From Eshraghiella sp051880035 (GTDB lineage: Bacteria; Bacillota; Clostridia; Lachnospirales; Lachnospiraceae), in the NCBI GenBank assembly GCA_051880035.1, contig JBJENE010000028.1, positions 1 through 14,744 on the forward strand: a stretch of DNA of 14,744 nucleotides. Direction: 5' to 3'. The notes below the pieces were generated by a model. It had not been told where the DNA came from. It worked only from the letters and a program-made list of their open reading frames with translations, and ran no database searches. The translations under genes and the position numbers were made by a program. Below, piece after piece: positions 1-7,493 of the stretch (the first letter of the stretch is position 1; every line of letters starts with the position of its first letter).

Positions 1-290
1 GGCGAGATAGATAACAGCACCTTCGGAGAGGACAGCACCCTTAAGAATAAGGAGGGCGGAAAGGTAACGGACAGCGACCTTAACGGAGATACAGAGAACG
101 AAGGCGAAATCGACAACAGCACCTTCGGGGAAGACAGCACCCTTAAGAATAAGGAGACTGGAAAGGTAACGGACAGCGACCTTAACGGAGACACCGAGAA
201 CGAGGGCGAAATCGATAACAGCACCTTCGGGGAGGACAGCACCCTTAAGAATAAGGAGAGCGGTAAGGTAACGGACAGCGACCTTAACGG
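1..290 (+). repeat. 102-bp in-frame tandem repeat, about 2.8 copies visible
   Basis: Units begin at 1, 103 and 205 with GGCGA(A/G)AT, and the third runs out at about 290. Copies differ at only a few, mostly third-codon, positions. The period is a multiple of three, so copy-number change would keep the frame. The array continues off the left edge, so total copy number cannot be seen. Confidence 0.95.
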
Positions 291-1431
291 TAAAGTTACA
301 AATAAAGGAAATCTTACTGATAACATCATAAACGGAGATGTGGACAATTCTGCAGGAATTATTACCGGCGGTACAATCGGAACAAAGGGTTTGGTCAGCG
401 GAGGTCTTATTGATGGTACAGTGGCTAACAATGGCACAATTACCGGAAGTACCATTAAAGGAACTCTTAAGAATGACGGAACCATTAAAGAGAGTACCAT
501 AGCAGGATACATAGATAATGAAGCCGGAACGATAATAGGCGGTATTGTAACTGCAGATGGTTCGGTAATCAAAGGCGTTATTGAAGGAAATGTAACCAAT
601 TACGGAATCATTCAGTTAAGTATTGTAAAAGGCGAAATTAATAATGAGGGCGGCGAAGTTGAAGAATGGAAAGTAACTGTCGAAGATGATGACAAGGAAC
701 CGTTCGAAAAGAAAGAAGTGGCTTTCGGAAGTGGAAATATCCAGATAATAATGGATGTTGTAGATGAGAATAATGAGAAGAGCAGCCTTGTAATGATGCT
801 TTCAGATGCAGAAAAAATTATTAATGCATGTCTTACACCTGAGGAAATCCAGAAAGTATGGAACGGCGTGTATGCAATAATAAAAGTATTCACGATAGAT
901 ATTCTTGATTCAATTCCGGACAATGAAGATGCCCTTGTTAAAGATGCAATTAAGTCAGACGAAAGGAAACTTGAATTCGGAACATATCTTGATATTACAA
1001 TTAAAAAGAAAATCGGTTCGGCAGACTGGGAGAAATTATCACAGTTAAACGGCGAAATTGAAATTGTGATTGATATTCCGAAAGAAATCCTTTATGAAAA
1101 TGCCAAATATTATGTTATAAGATTACATAATGGAGAATGTACAGTTTTGGATGATCTGGATGACAATCAGAATACAATTACAATTGCAACAGATATGTTT
1201 TCTACATATGCAATTGTATACGAAAAGGAAGAAGTGATTGTTGAGCCGGAAACGATTCCGGAGACAGAACCTGAGAACAATCCGGTGCAGGAATCAAAAT
1301 GCCGTTTGTGTCATTTCTGCATGCAACCGTTGGGAATATGTATTTTCATATGGATTGCAATTGTAGTAGCAGTAATTATCGTAGTAGTAACAGTTGTACT
1401 TATTGTTAAGTTCAGAAAAAATAAAGACTGA
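1..1431 (+). CDS. Repeat-rich membrane-anchored cell-surface protein, 5'-truncated by the window
   Basis: The reading frame is open from base 1, so the true start lies upstream; the first internal ATG (340) is not the start. The visible 476 residues have four parts. Nearly three copies of a 34-aa unit (two 17-aa half-turns, e.g. GEIDNSTFGEDSTLKNK) come first. Degenerate 16-18-aa turns of the N.GTI..STIKG type follow to about base 650, a pattern suggesting a beta-solenoid. Next is a globular domain at about 660-1230 ending in the FSTYAIVY motif common in Firmicute surface proteins, then a Glu/Pro linker. The C-terminus has a CRLCHFC cysteine cluster, one long Ile/Val transmembrane helix (about 1336-1407) and a KFRKNKD cytoplasmic tail. 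There is no LPXTG sorting motif, so anchoring is by the helix. The function is unknown; adhesion or envelope display is inferred from architecture only. That it is a real gene is certain, its role is not. Confidence 0.85.
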   Translation, partial: GEIDNSTFGEDSTLKNKEGGKVTDSDLNGDTENEGEIDNSTFGEDSTLKNKETGKVTDSDLNGDTENEGEIDNSTFGEDSTLKNKESGKVTDSDLNGKVTNKGNLTDNIINGDVDNSAGIITGGTIGTKGLVSGGLIDGTVANNGTITGSTIKGTLKNDGTIKESTIAGYIDNEAGTIIGGIVTADGSVIKGVIEGNVTNYGIIQLSIVKGEINNEGGEVEEWKVTVEDDDKEPFEKKEVAFGSGNIQIIMDVVDENNEKSSLVMMLSDAEKIINACLTPEEIQKVWNGVYAIIKVFTIDILDSIPDNEDALVKDAIKSDERKLEFGTYLDITIKKKIGSADWEKLSQLNGEIEIVIDIPKEILYENAKYYVIRLHNGECTVLDDLDDNQNTITIATDMFSTYAIVYEKEEVIVEPETIPETEPENNPVQESKCRLCHFCMQPLGICIFIWIAIVVAVIIVVVTVVLIVKFRKNKD

Positions 1432-1444
1432 GTAAGTAAATAAG

Positions 1445-1476
1445 AAAGGCGCAGGAAGAATTTTTCCTGCGCCTTT
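1445..1476. terminator. Terminator of the surface-protein gene (first of two hairpins)
   Basis: A perfect 13-bp stem AAAGGCGCAGGAA / TTCCTGCGCCTTT with a 6-nt loop lies 14 bases after the stop. The tail on the plus strand is not T-rich, while on the minus strand the stem is followed by a modestly T-rich stretch. It may therefore work mainly as a bidirectional barrier between the two convergent genes. Confidence 0.75.
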
Positions 1477-1483
1477 GCAGTGC

Positions 1484-1530
1484 TTCTGCCCAAACCATTG
1501 CTCCGAGTCGGCTTGGGCAGAAAATTTTTT
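1484..1530. terminator. Second intergenic hairpin with T-tract between convergent genes
   Basis: TTCTGCCCAA (1484-1493) pairs with TTGGGCAGAA (1513-1522) and is followed on the plus strand by a run of T that overlaps the last codons of prfC. The minus-strand copy is preceded by a run of A and leads into the 1445-1476 hairpin. The pair probably terminates transcription from both sides. Confidence 0.75.
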
Positions 1531-3118
1531 ATTTTGCAAAATCATTTAGAATAAGACCTTTATTACGGTCAAGAACCATACCGATACTCCATTCATTAAT
1601 AAAGAGAAGAAGCGGGCGGTCTTTTAAATCTTTTATTTTCTTCATGTCGGAAGTTCCGACAATGCGGTCAAGGTTGATTTCTGACGGATTTGCTATCCAG
1701 CGTATATATTCATAAGGAAGCGGGTCAAGCCGTATCTCCACATTGTACTCGGACTCCAGACGGAATTTGAGGACATCAAACTGGAGGACGCCCACAACAC
1801 CTACTATGATTTCTTCCATACCGGTGTTATATTCCTGGAAAATCTGAATTGCACCTTCCTGGGCAATCTGGTTTATTCCTTTGATGAACTGTTTTCTCTT
1901 CATGGTATCAATCTGGCGGACTCTGGCAAAATGCTCGGGAGCAAAAGTAGGAATTCCTTCATATGCAAATTTTTTGTTTGACAATTCCAGTGTGTCTCCG
2001 ATTGAAAAAATTCCCGGGTCAAAAACACCTATAATGTCACCGGCATAAGCTTCATCTATGATTTTACGCTCGGATGCCATTAACTGCTGCGGCTGTGAAA
2101 GCTTTACCTTACGGCCGCCCTGAACATGATTGACTTCCATGCCGGCCTCGAATTTGCCGGAGCAGATACGCATAAAAGCAATTCTGTCGCGGTGTGCCTT
2201 GTTCATATTTGCCTGAATTTTAAATACGAAAGCAGAAAAATCTTCCGTAAAAGGATCTATAATTCCTTCGGATGAGTTTCTCGGAAGAGGAGAAGTGGTC
2301 ATTTGGAGGAAATGCTTCAAAAAAGTTTCGACGCCGAAATTTGTAAGGGCAGAACCGAAGAATACAGGAGAAAGTTTACCGTTTCTGACTGCTTCCATAT
2401 CAAATTCTGCGCTTGCACCGTCCAGAAGCTCAATATCTTCAAGTAACTTGTCTTTGAAATGGGAGCCGATTTCGTTCTCTAGGTCAGGGGAATCAAGAGG
2501 AATGTCTTTCTCTGCAACTTCTTTCTGACCGTTCATGGCGGCGGTGAAAGTTGAGACAATTTTGGTGTTACGGTCGTATACGCCTTTAAATTCTTTGCCG
2601 GAGCCGATAGGCCAGTTCATAGGGCAGGTGCTTATTCCAAGGATGCTTTCGATTTCATCACACAATTCGAAAGGATCGTTGGCATCACGGTCCATTTTAT
2701 TGATGAAAGTAAAAATCGGTATATTTCTCATAACGCATACCTTGAAAAGCTTTATGGTCTGTTTTTCCACACCTTTGGAGCCGTCAATGACCATTACGGC
2801 AGAGTCGGCAGCCATGAGTGTACGGTAGGTATCCTCGGAGAAATCCTCGTGTCCCGGGGTGTCGAGTATATTAATACAATATCCGTCATAGTTAAACTGA
2901 AGAACGGAAGATGTTACAGAAATTCCTCTTTCTTTTTCTATTTCCATCCAGTCCGATACGGCATGTTTGGCAGTCTTTTTTCCTTTGACGGAACCGGCAA
3001 GATTGATTGCACCTCCGTAAAGAAGGAATTTTTCGGTAAGTGTTGTTTTACCCGCATCAGGATGGGAGATAATGGCAAAAGTACGCCTTTTTTTGATTTC
3101 TTCATTCAAATTAGCCAA
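1529..3118 (-). CDS. prfC: Peptide chain release factor 3 (RF3)
   Basis: A 529-aa translational GTPase, the normal length for RF3, which recycles RF1/RF2 from the ribosome after termination. The P-loop HPDAGKTT is at residues 19-26, switch I ERGISVTSS at about 63-71, the G3 motif DTPGHEDFSEDTYR from residue 86, and the G4 motif NKMD at 140-143. The HEDFSEDTYR signature and the length separate RF3 from EF-G, LepA and TypA. The start is TTG at 3118-3116 (MANLNEEIKKRRTFAIISHPD). An upstream GAGGA (3126-3130 on the plus strand) is spaced 7 nt from it, and there is no better ATG. It is transcribed alone, divergent from the YdcF-like gene and convergent with the surface-protein gene. Codon use is ordinary for the window's housekeeping genes. 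Confidence 0.97.
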   Translation of the reverse strand: MANLNEEIKKRRTFAIISHPDAGKTTLTEKFLLYGGAINLAGSVKGKKTAKHAVSDWMEIEKERGISVTSSVLQFNYDGYCINILDTPGHEDFSEDTYRTLMAADSAVMVIDGSKGVEKQTIKLFKVCVMRNIPIFTFINKMDRDANDPFELCDEIESILGISTCPMNWPIGSGKEFKGVYDRNTKIVSTFTAAMNGQKEVAEKDIPLDSPDLENEIGSHFKDKLLEDIELLDGASAEFDMEAVRNGKLSPVFFGSALTNFGVETFLKHFLQMTTSPLPRNSSEGIIDPFTEDFSAFVFKIQANMNKAHRDRIAFMRICSGKFEAGMEVNHVQGGRKVKLSQPQQLMASERKIIDEAYAGDIIGVFDPGIFSIGDTLELSNKKFAYEGIPTFAPEHFARVRQIDTMKRKQFIKGINQIAQEGAIQIFQEYNTGMEEIIVGVVGVLQFDVLKFRLESEYNVEIRLDPLPYEYIRWIANPSEINLDRIVGTSDMKKIKDLKDRPLLLFINEWSIGMVLDRNKGLILNDFAK

Positions 3119-3163
3119 TTTTTTGTCCTCTTATTTATAATAGTAAATATATTCAACTAACGG

Positions 3164-3193
3164 ATTATATCATATTTTTTGTTTACTTTTCAA
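3164..3193 (-). promoter_or_regulatory. Promoter of prfC
   Basis: Read on the minus strand, TTGAAA (3188-3193) is the -35 and TATAAT (3164-3169) a perfect -10, with an 18-nt spacer. The -35 abuts that of the divergent promoter. Confidence 0.7.
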
Positions 3194-3211
3194 TAGATTT
3201 GGTAGTATAAT
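3182..3211 (+). promoter_or_regulatory. Candidate promoter of the YdcF-like gene
   Basis: TTTACT (3182-3187) and TATAAT (3206-3211) are separated by 18 nt. The -10 is perfect and the -35 weak. It lies back to back with the prfC promoter. A second TATACT-like box at 3231-3236 is too close to the ribosome binding site to be the main -10. Confidence 0.5.
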
Positions 3212-3256
3212 TAATCGGAATAGTTTATTATATACTAAGGAGTAATATATAATTTT

Positions 3257-4018
3257 ATGGTATTGGTAGTTATTTTTGGGCTGCTTGCACTTGTCAGCCT
3301 AGTTTATTATATTATAATTGTTTCCTATGCGGGAACAAGCTCATCTTTTGCGACTGTATGGCTGATGGCGGCGGTAGTTTTTGTTGTACTGGCTGTTCTA
3401 ATCGGTATTATAAGGAAAAAGCACATTATTATTCCGGTGTGGATTAAATCGGTGTTTTTGGCACTGATAGGAATCGGACTGGCACTTTTTCTGGTGGTGG
3501 AAGGGTTTATTGTATCAGCAATGAATACAGTACCTGTGGATAAGCTTGATTATATAATAGTGTTGGGAGCCCAGGTGAAAGGAACAAGACCTTCCAATTC
3601 ACTTAAGAAGAGACTTTTAAAGGCGGCGGAATACCTTAACGACAATCCGGATACGATTGCGGTGGTTTCCGGCGGACAGGGAACGGGCGAAGATATTTCG
3701 GAAGCGCAGTGCATGTATGATTTTCTTATCGGTGAGGGAATTGAAGCAGACAGGATTATTATGGAAGATGCTTCTGTGAATACAAGAGAGAATATAATTT
3801 TTTCTATGGATATAATATATGATAACTATAGCGACGGAGAACCGAAAGTAGGTCTTGTTACGAACAATTTTCATATATTCCGCGCCACATCCATCTGTAG
3901 TAAGCTGGGATACGAGGTTTCCGGGATTGCTGCCGGCTCGGATAAAATATTATTTGTAAATTATATGGTCAGAGAATTTTTTGCTGTTGTAAAATATAAA
4001 ATTTCAGGCGGAATATGA
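3257..4018 (+). CDS. Membrane-anchored YdcF/SanA-like (DUF218) protein
   Basis: A 253-aa protein with three hydrophobic segments at about residues 2-24, 33-52 and 62-90. The DUF218/YdcF domain begins at about residue 98 with DYIIVLGAQVKGTRPS. Further family motifs visible are VVSGGQGTGEDISEA, MEDASVNTRENI and the NNFHIFRA block near the C-terminus. Members of this Rossmann-like family (YdcF, SanA, ElyC) are linked to envelope or vancomycin-sensitivity phenotypes in enterobacteria, but no reaction is firmly established. The domain would lie just after the last helix. The start is ATG 3257; AAGGAG (3237-3242) is 14 nt away, longer than ideal, so the exact start is less certain than the gene. 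It is followed at 36 nt by the receiver protein and may be cotranscribed with it. Confidence 0.85.
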   Translation: MVLVVIFGLLALVSLVYYIIIVSYAGTSSSFATVWLMAAVVFVVLAVLIGIIRKKHIIIPVWIKSVFLALIGIGLALFLVVEGFIVSAMNTVPVDKLDYIIVLGAQVKGTRPSNSLKKRLLKAAEYLNDNPDTIAVVSGGQGTGEDISEAQCMYDFLIGEGIEADRIIMEDASVNTRENIIFSMDIIYDNYSDGEPKVGLVTNNFHIFRATSICSKLGYEVSGIAAGSDKILFVNYMVREFFAVVKYKISGGI

Positions 4019-4062
4019 TTAACACCATGTTTATATAATAGATACGGGAGGAGTTGGTACCT

Positions 4063-4431
4063 TTGAAGAAAATATTAATAGTTGATGACGATTCAAGGAT
4101 GCTCAAGCTTATAAAGGGATATTTAGAGGAATTTTATACTGTATATCCCGTAAGAGGAGGCAGTGACGCACTGGCGTTTCTGGATGAAAACATACCTGAC
4201 GCGATTATTCTTGATTACATGATGCCGGCACTTGACGGACCCCATACGCTGGAACTGATCCGCAGGAAAGACGGATGCAGCGATATTCCGGTAATTTTTC
4301 TTACCGGTGTGACGAATAAGGATAAAGTGGAAGAGTGTATGGCTTACAGTCCGTACAGTTATATGGTAAAGCCTGTAGCCAAGGAAGAACTTCTTCTTAA
4401 ACTGGGTGAGGTTTTTTCTGAAAAAGATTGA
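4063..4431 (+). CDS. Stand-alone response-regulator receiver domain (CheY-like)
   Basis: A 122-aa single REC domain with no output domain. The acidic pocket is VDDD near the start, the phosphoacceptor Asp is in ILDYMMPALDG, the switch Thr in FLTG, and the conserved Lys-Pro in YMVKPVA. A longer reading from TTG 4054 would touch the Shine-Dalgarno. TTG 4063 gives MKKILIVDDD with GGAGGAG (4047-4053) 9 nt upstream and is preferred. No histidine kinase or effector gene is adjacent, so the partner is unknown; it could act as a phosphate-relay or protein-interaction module. The stop codon overlaps the -35 box of the following T-box promoter. Confidence 0.9.
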   Translation: MKKILIVDDDSRMLKLIKGYLEEFYTVYPVRGGSDALAFLDENIPDAIILDYMMPALDGPHTLELIRRKDGCSDIPVIFLTGVTNKDKVEECMAYSPYSYMVKPVAKEELLLKLGEVFSEKD

Positions 4432-4455
4432 CTTTATTTAGCCGAATGATATAAT
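4428..4455 (+). promoter_or_regulatory. Promoter of the T-box/thrS transcript
   Basis: TTGACT (4428-4433) and TATAAT (4450-4455) have a 16-nt spacer. The -35 overlaps the stop codon of the receiver gene. Predicted transcription start is near 4462. Confidence 0.75.
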
Positions 4456-4461
4456 TAATTA

Positions 4462-4688
4462 AAAGCTAACACGATGAAGAGACGAGTAGCATGATGAGAA
4501 GGTTCAGAGAGGAATTGGATGGTGCGAAATTTCCCGGACATTATGTGAAGACTAACTCTGAGTGGCCCCAATCCGGTCCGGTGACTCCGTTATAGTCTGA
4601 TGAGATGCTTTGGAATTCTATTCTGAAGTAAATAGGGTGGAACCGCGATAATTATTGCCCCTTGCTTAATGCAAGGGGCTTTTTACTT
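4462..4688 (+). promoter_or_regulatory. Threonine T-box leader (tRNA-Thr sensing attenuator) with terminator
   Basis: The invariant T-box AGGGTGGAACCGCG is at 4634-4647. It is directly followed by an intrinsic terminator, GCCCCTTGC (4657-4665) pairing with GCAAGGGGC (4671-4679), then T residues. Upstream is a stem-I-like region with an ACT at 4551-4553, followed by A, in the position expected for the specifier codon, which is a threonine codon. In this RNA class uncharged tRNA pairs with specifier and T-box and stabilises an antiterminator. The two genes downstream are therefore expected to be induced when threonyl-tRNA is scarce. The T-box call is secure; the exact specifier triplet was assigned by eye. 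Confidence 0.95.
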
Positions 4689-4860
4689 TATAGGATACTT
4701 CGTCCTATAAAGCAAAAACGCTCCGCTAAGGATGAGCACTCGCACGATAGGAAAATGTCAGATAAAGCTGACCGTGCCAGACTCACAAAGCGTAACAAGC
4801 CCCTCAAGACTCATATACGAATAAAAACTTTTTATCGTGTGAAAATAATAATATTTTATA
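4686..4860. repeat. Hairpin-led non-coding stretch, candidate dispersed repeat
   Basis: The stretch opens with a perfect 10-bp stem CTTTATAGGA (4686-4695) / TCCTATAAAG (4703-4712) directly after the T-box terminator. About 150 nt follow with no ribosome binding site and no convincing protein, although one frame is open through it. The composition (GCTCCGCTAAGGATGAGCAC and similar) differs from both neighbours. It reads like a dispersed intergenic repeat, but that is inference from a single copy. Confidence 0.4.
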
Positions 4861-4874
4861 TGGAGGTATTTATT

Positions 4875-5084
4875 ATGAACATTAAGGACAAATCCCGTAA
4901 TATTTTGAAATTACTTGAGGAAGAGACCACAAAGAGCAATAAGGAGCTTCTTATCGCTGCTGCTGTATGTACTTTGGTAGGTATTATAGCAGGATTCTTT
5001 ATCGGTAAAGCAGCAACTACCAAGAATACCATCAAAAAATACAATAAATGCTATTCCTATGATTTTGGGGATGAAGAAGAATAA
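4875..5084 (+). CDS. Small single-pass membrane protein in the thrS operon
   Basis: Sixty-nine residues from ATG 4875, with GGAGG (4862-4866) well placed. An upstream in-frame extension into the T-box terminator is not credible. The N-terminus is a charged amphipathic stretch (MNIKDKSRNILKLLEEETTKSNKE). One transmembrane helix spans about residues 25-46 with a small-residue GIIAGFFIG pattern. The tail is acidic (DFGDEEE). It lies between the threonine T-box and thrS, 41 nt before thrS, and should be under the same control. I do not recognise the family. The helix resembles YtxH-like small proteins, but there is not enough to assign it. Confidence 0.75.
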   Translation: MNIKDKSRNILKLLEEETTKSNKELLIAAAVCTLVGIIAGFFIGKAATTKNTIKKYNKCYSYDFGDEEE

Positions 5085-5125
5085 AATACGCCTGATTTGA
5101 ATCAGGGCAGAAAGGATTTATTATC

Positions 5126-7090
5126 ATGAAAATTACATTAAAGGATGGCTCGGTTAAAGAGTATTCTTCTGCATTATCGGTATATGATATTGCATTGGAT
5201 ATAAGCGAAGGACTTGCCAGAAACGCATGCGCCGGAGAACTTGACGGAAAGGTGGTTGACTTAAGGACAGTTGTGGACAAAGACTGTACATTAAGCATTC
5301 TTACCTTCCAGGATGATGCGGGAAAAAAGGCATACAGACACACCGCATCACATATTCTGGCGGAAGCTGTCAAAAGGCTTTATCCTGATGCCAAACTGAC
5401 AATCGGACCTTCCATTGATGAAGGATTTTATTACGATTTTGACTGTCAGTCTTTTGACCGTGCAGCTTTAGACGAAATCGAGTCCGAAATGAAAAAAATA
5501 ATAAAAGAAGGCCGCAAACTTACACGATTTGAACTTCCGAGAGCCGAAGCCATTAAATTCATGGAGGATCGTGGAGAACCTTATAAGGTTGAACTTATTA
5601 ATGACCTGCCGGAGGATGCCGTAATTTCATTTTACAGACAGGGAGAAGGAGATGATGCCTTTGTAGATTTGTGTGCAGGACCTCATCTTATGAATGCAAA
5701 GCAGATTAAGGCAATCAAACTTATCTCTTCCTCAGGTGCGTACTGGAGAGGCAGCGAAAAGAACAAAATGCTTACCAGAATTTACGGTACCGCATTCTCC
5801 AAGAAAGAAGATTTAAACGCATATCTTGAACATCTTGAGGATATCAAGAAGCGTGACCATAATAAACTGGGTCGTGAAATGGAACTTTTCACCACAGTTG
5901 ATGTTATCGGACAGGGACTTCCTCTTATTATGCCAAAAGGTGAAAGAATAATCCGTACATTGCAAAGATGGATTGAAGACGAGGAAGAAAGCCGCGGATA
6001 TGTCAGAACCAAGACTCCTTTAATGGCCAAAAGCGATCTTTATAAGATTTCGGGACATTGGGACCACTACAAGGAAGGAATGTTTGTACTGGGAGATGAA
6101 GATAAGGATAAGGAGGTATTTGCACTCCGTCCGATGACATGCCCATTCCAGTATTATGTATATAAGGCAAGCCAGAAGAGCTATCGTGATCTGCCTATCA
6201 GATACGGCGAGACCTCAACCCTTTTCAGAAATGAAGATTCAGGTGAGATGCACGGACTTACCCGTGTCCGTCAGTTCACAATCTCAGAAGGCCACCTTAT
6301 TGTAAGACCTGACCAGATGGTTAAGGAATTCAAGGATTGTATAGCTTTGGCAAGATATTGTCTCCAGACTCTCGGTGTTGAAGAGGATGTAACATATCAT
6401 CTTTCCAAATGGGACCCTGACAACAAGGAAAAATATATCGGAGAGCCTGAAGTCTGGGAAGAGACGGAGCAGCATATCCGTAATATTCTTACAGAGCTTG
6501 AAATTCCTTTTACGGAGGATGTGGGTGAAGCTGCATTCTATGGACCTAAGGTTGATATTAATGCCAAAAATGTATACGGTAAAGAAGACACAATGATTAC
6601 AATTCAGTGGGATGCGCTCCTTGCAGAACAGTTTGATATGTATTACATTGATGAAAACGGTGATAAAAAGAGACCGTATATCATTCACAGAACAAGTATG
6701 GGATGTTACGAGAGAACACTTGCATGGCTTATTGAAAAATATGCCGGAATGTTCCCAACATGGCTTTGTCCTGAACAGGTCCGTGTTCTTCCTATTTCCG
6801 AGAAATATGCAGATTATGCTGCTAAGGTCGAGGCAGAACTTAAGAAAAATAAGATTTATGTTGAGACTGATAACCGTTCCGAGAAAATCGGTTATAAGAT
6901 TCGTGAGGCCAGACTTGCGAGAGTACCTTATATTCTTGTTGTTGGCGAAAAGGAACAGGAGTCAGGTATGGTTTCTGTAAGAAGCAGATATCTTGGAGAC
7001 GAAGGCCAGAAACCTTTGTCACAGTTCATAGATGACATCTGTAAAGAAATAAGAACCAAGGAAATCCGTAAAATAGAAGTAACCGAATAA
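5126..7090 (+). CDS. thrS: Threonyl-tRNA synthetase
   Basis: A 654-aa class II synthetase that charges tRNA-Thr in the cytoplasm, of usual bacterial length. A TGS domain occupies about residues 1-60. The N2 editing domain carries HTASH (H72, H76) and CAGPH (C183, H187), the four metal-site-like residues that clear seryl-tRNA. The catalytic zinc ligands are C339 (RPMTCPF), H390 and H521. Motif 2 is TLFRNEDSGEMHGLTRVRQF, and motif 3 includes HRTSMGCYER (R530). An anticodon-binding domain follows to the end. The start ATG 5126 follows GAAAGGA. The motif-2 side carries MTCPFQYYVYK in place of the E. coli-type MNCPGHV, a recognisable sequence variant of the enzyme. The gene is controlled by the upstream T-box and ends at the 7110-7139 terminator. 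Confidence 0.98.
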   Translation: MKITLKDGSVKEYSSALSVYDIALDISEGLARNACAGELDGKVVDLRTVVDKDCTLSILTFQDDAGKKAYRHTASHILAEAVKRLYPDAKLTIGPSIDEGFYYDFDCQSFDRAALDEIESEMKKIIKEGRKLTRFELPRAEAIKFMEDRGEPYKVELINDLPEDAVISFYRQGEGDDAFVDLCAGPHLMNAKQIKAIKLISSSGAYWRGSEKNKMLTRIYGTAFSKKEDLNAYLEHLEDIKKRDHNKLGREMELFTTVDVIGQGLPLIMPKGERIIRTLQRWIEDEEESRGYVRTKTPLMAKSDLYKISGHWDHYKEGMFVLGDEDKDKEVFALRPMTCPFQYYVYKASQKSYRDLPIRYGETSTLFRNEDSGEMHGLTRVRQFTISEGHLIVRPDQMVKEFKDCIALARYCLQTLGVEEDVTYHLSKWDPDNKEKYIGEPEVWEETEQHIRNILTELEIPFTEDVGEAAFYGPKVDINAKNVYGKEDTMITIQWDALLAEQFDMYYIDENGDKKRPYIIHRTSMGCYERTLAWLIEKYAGMFPTWLCPEQVRVLPISEKYADYAAKVEAELKKNKIYVETDNRSEKIGYKIREARLARVPYILVVGEKEQESGMVSVRSRYLGDEGQKPLSQFIDDICKEIRTKEIRKIEVTE

Positions 7091-7109
7091 AACCGGTTGA
7101 GTATTAGAG

Positions 7110-7139
7110 GCGCTGCAGATAAATTCTGCAGTGCTTTTT
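7110..7139 (+). terminator. thrS terminator
   Basis: GCGCTGCAG (7110-7118) pairs with CTGCAGTGC (7126-7134) including one G-U. The loop is 7 nt and TTTTT follows. It lies 20 nt after the thrS stop. Confidence 0.9.
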
Positions 7140-7241
7140 GCTTATAAATGAAATATTTTTGAAGTGATGGATTGAGTAGTAATCCCACCCGCTTTTTACT
7201 TCGTTTTTACGACAGATAAAGTCACGCTATGATAATATGTT

Positions 7242-7385
7242 GTGAAAGAGTTCAAAAACGATAAAAGACAAAATTACCAAGAACGTACTATTGGAAAATA
7301 TGGATGTATGCATCGAGAGTATCTGAAAGCGGATAATCAGTGGGATGGATTCAGAAGATTATCTTTATCATTGGAATTATATTGA
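7242..7385 (+). pseudogene. Probable remnant of a TnpV-like transposon gene
   Basis: A 47-codon open stretch starting at a GTG without a ribosome binding site and ending in TGA. It contains IGKYGCMHREYLK followed by LKADNQWDGFRRL. The first block resembles, from memory, the GK(Y/W)GRMHRxYLKEH core of TnpV-type transposon proteins, and the second the LKAENQM.W..RMN block found further on in the same proteins. If so, the intervening segment has been deleted and only the scar remains. The rest of 7140-7435 shows no gene. Confidence 0.35.
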
Positions 7386-7433
7386 AAAGAGCAGAGTTAA
7401 GTGATATGCTTATTTTGTCGAAAAATGCGAATT

Positions 7434-7466
7434 CTTCTCAGTATTTTTTGTGCTGAGAGGTTTTTA
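7434..7466 (+). terminator. Hairpin with T-run upstream of the Abi_2 gene
   Basis: TCTCAG (7436-7441) pairs with CTGAGA (7453-7458), with an A/T-rich loop, and GGTTTTT follows. It ends about 30 nt before the abi start. It may close an upstream transcript or attenuate the gene; the stem is short, so the call is moderate. Confidence 0.45.
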
Positions 7467-7493
7467 ATATGCTAATGTAATAGAGGGGAAATA

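Noticed and set aside
1..290. CRISPR array
   Set aside because: The repeats are 102 bp, contiguous, in-frame and coding, with no unique spacers and no cas genes.
340..1431. A complete 363-aa protein starting at ATG 340
   Set aside because: The frame is open without a stop back to base 1 and carries the same repeat pattern, so 340 is an internal Met of a longer protein.
2295..3160. Plus-strand frames of 77, 97 and 103 aa inside prfC
   Set aside because: They are shadows of the minus-strand RF3 gene, whose motifs are unambiguous.
4662..4874. N-terminal 71-residue extension of the small membrane protein
   Set aside because: It would start inside the T-box terminator stem, has no ribosome binding site and has a composition unlike a protein; ATG 4875 has a good GGAGG.
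6284..6688. 134-aa minus-strand reading frame inside thrS
   Set aside because: It is antisense to conserved catalytic motifs of ThrRS and has no ribosome binding site or family features.
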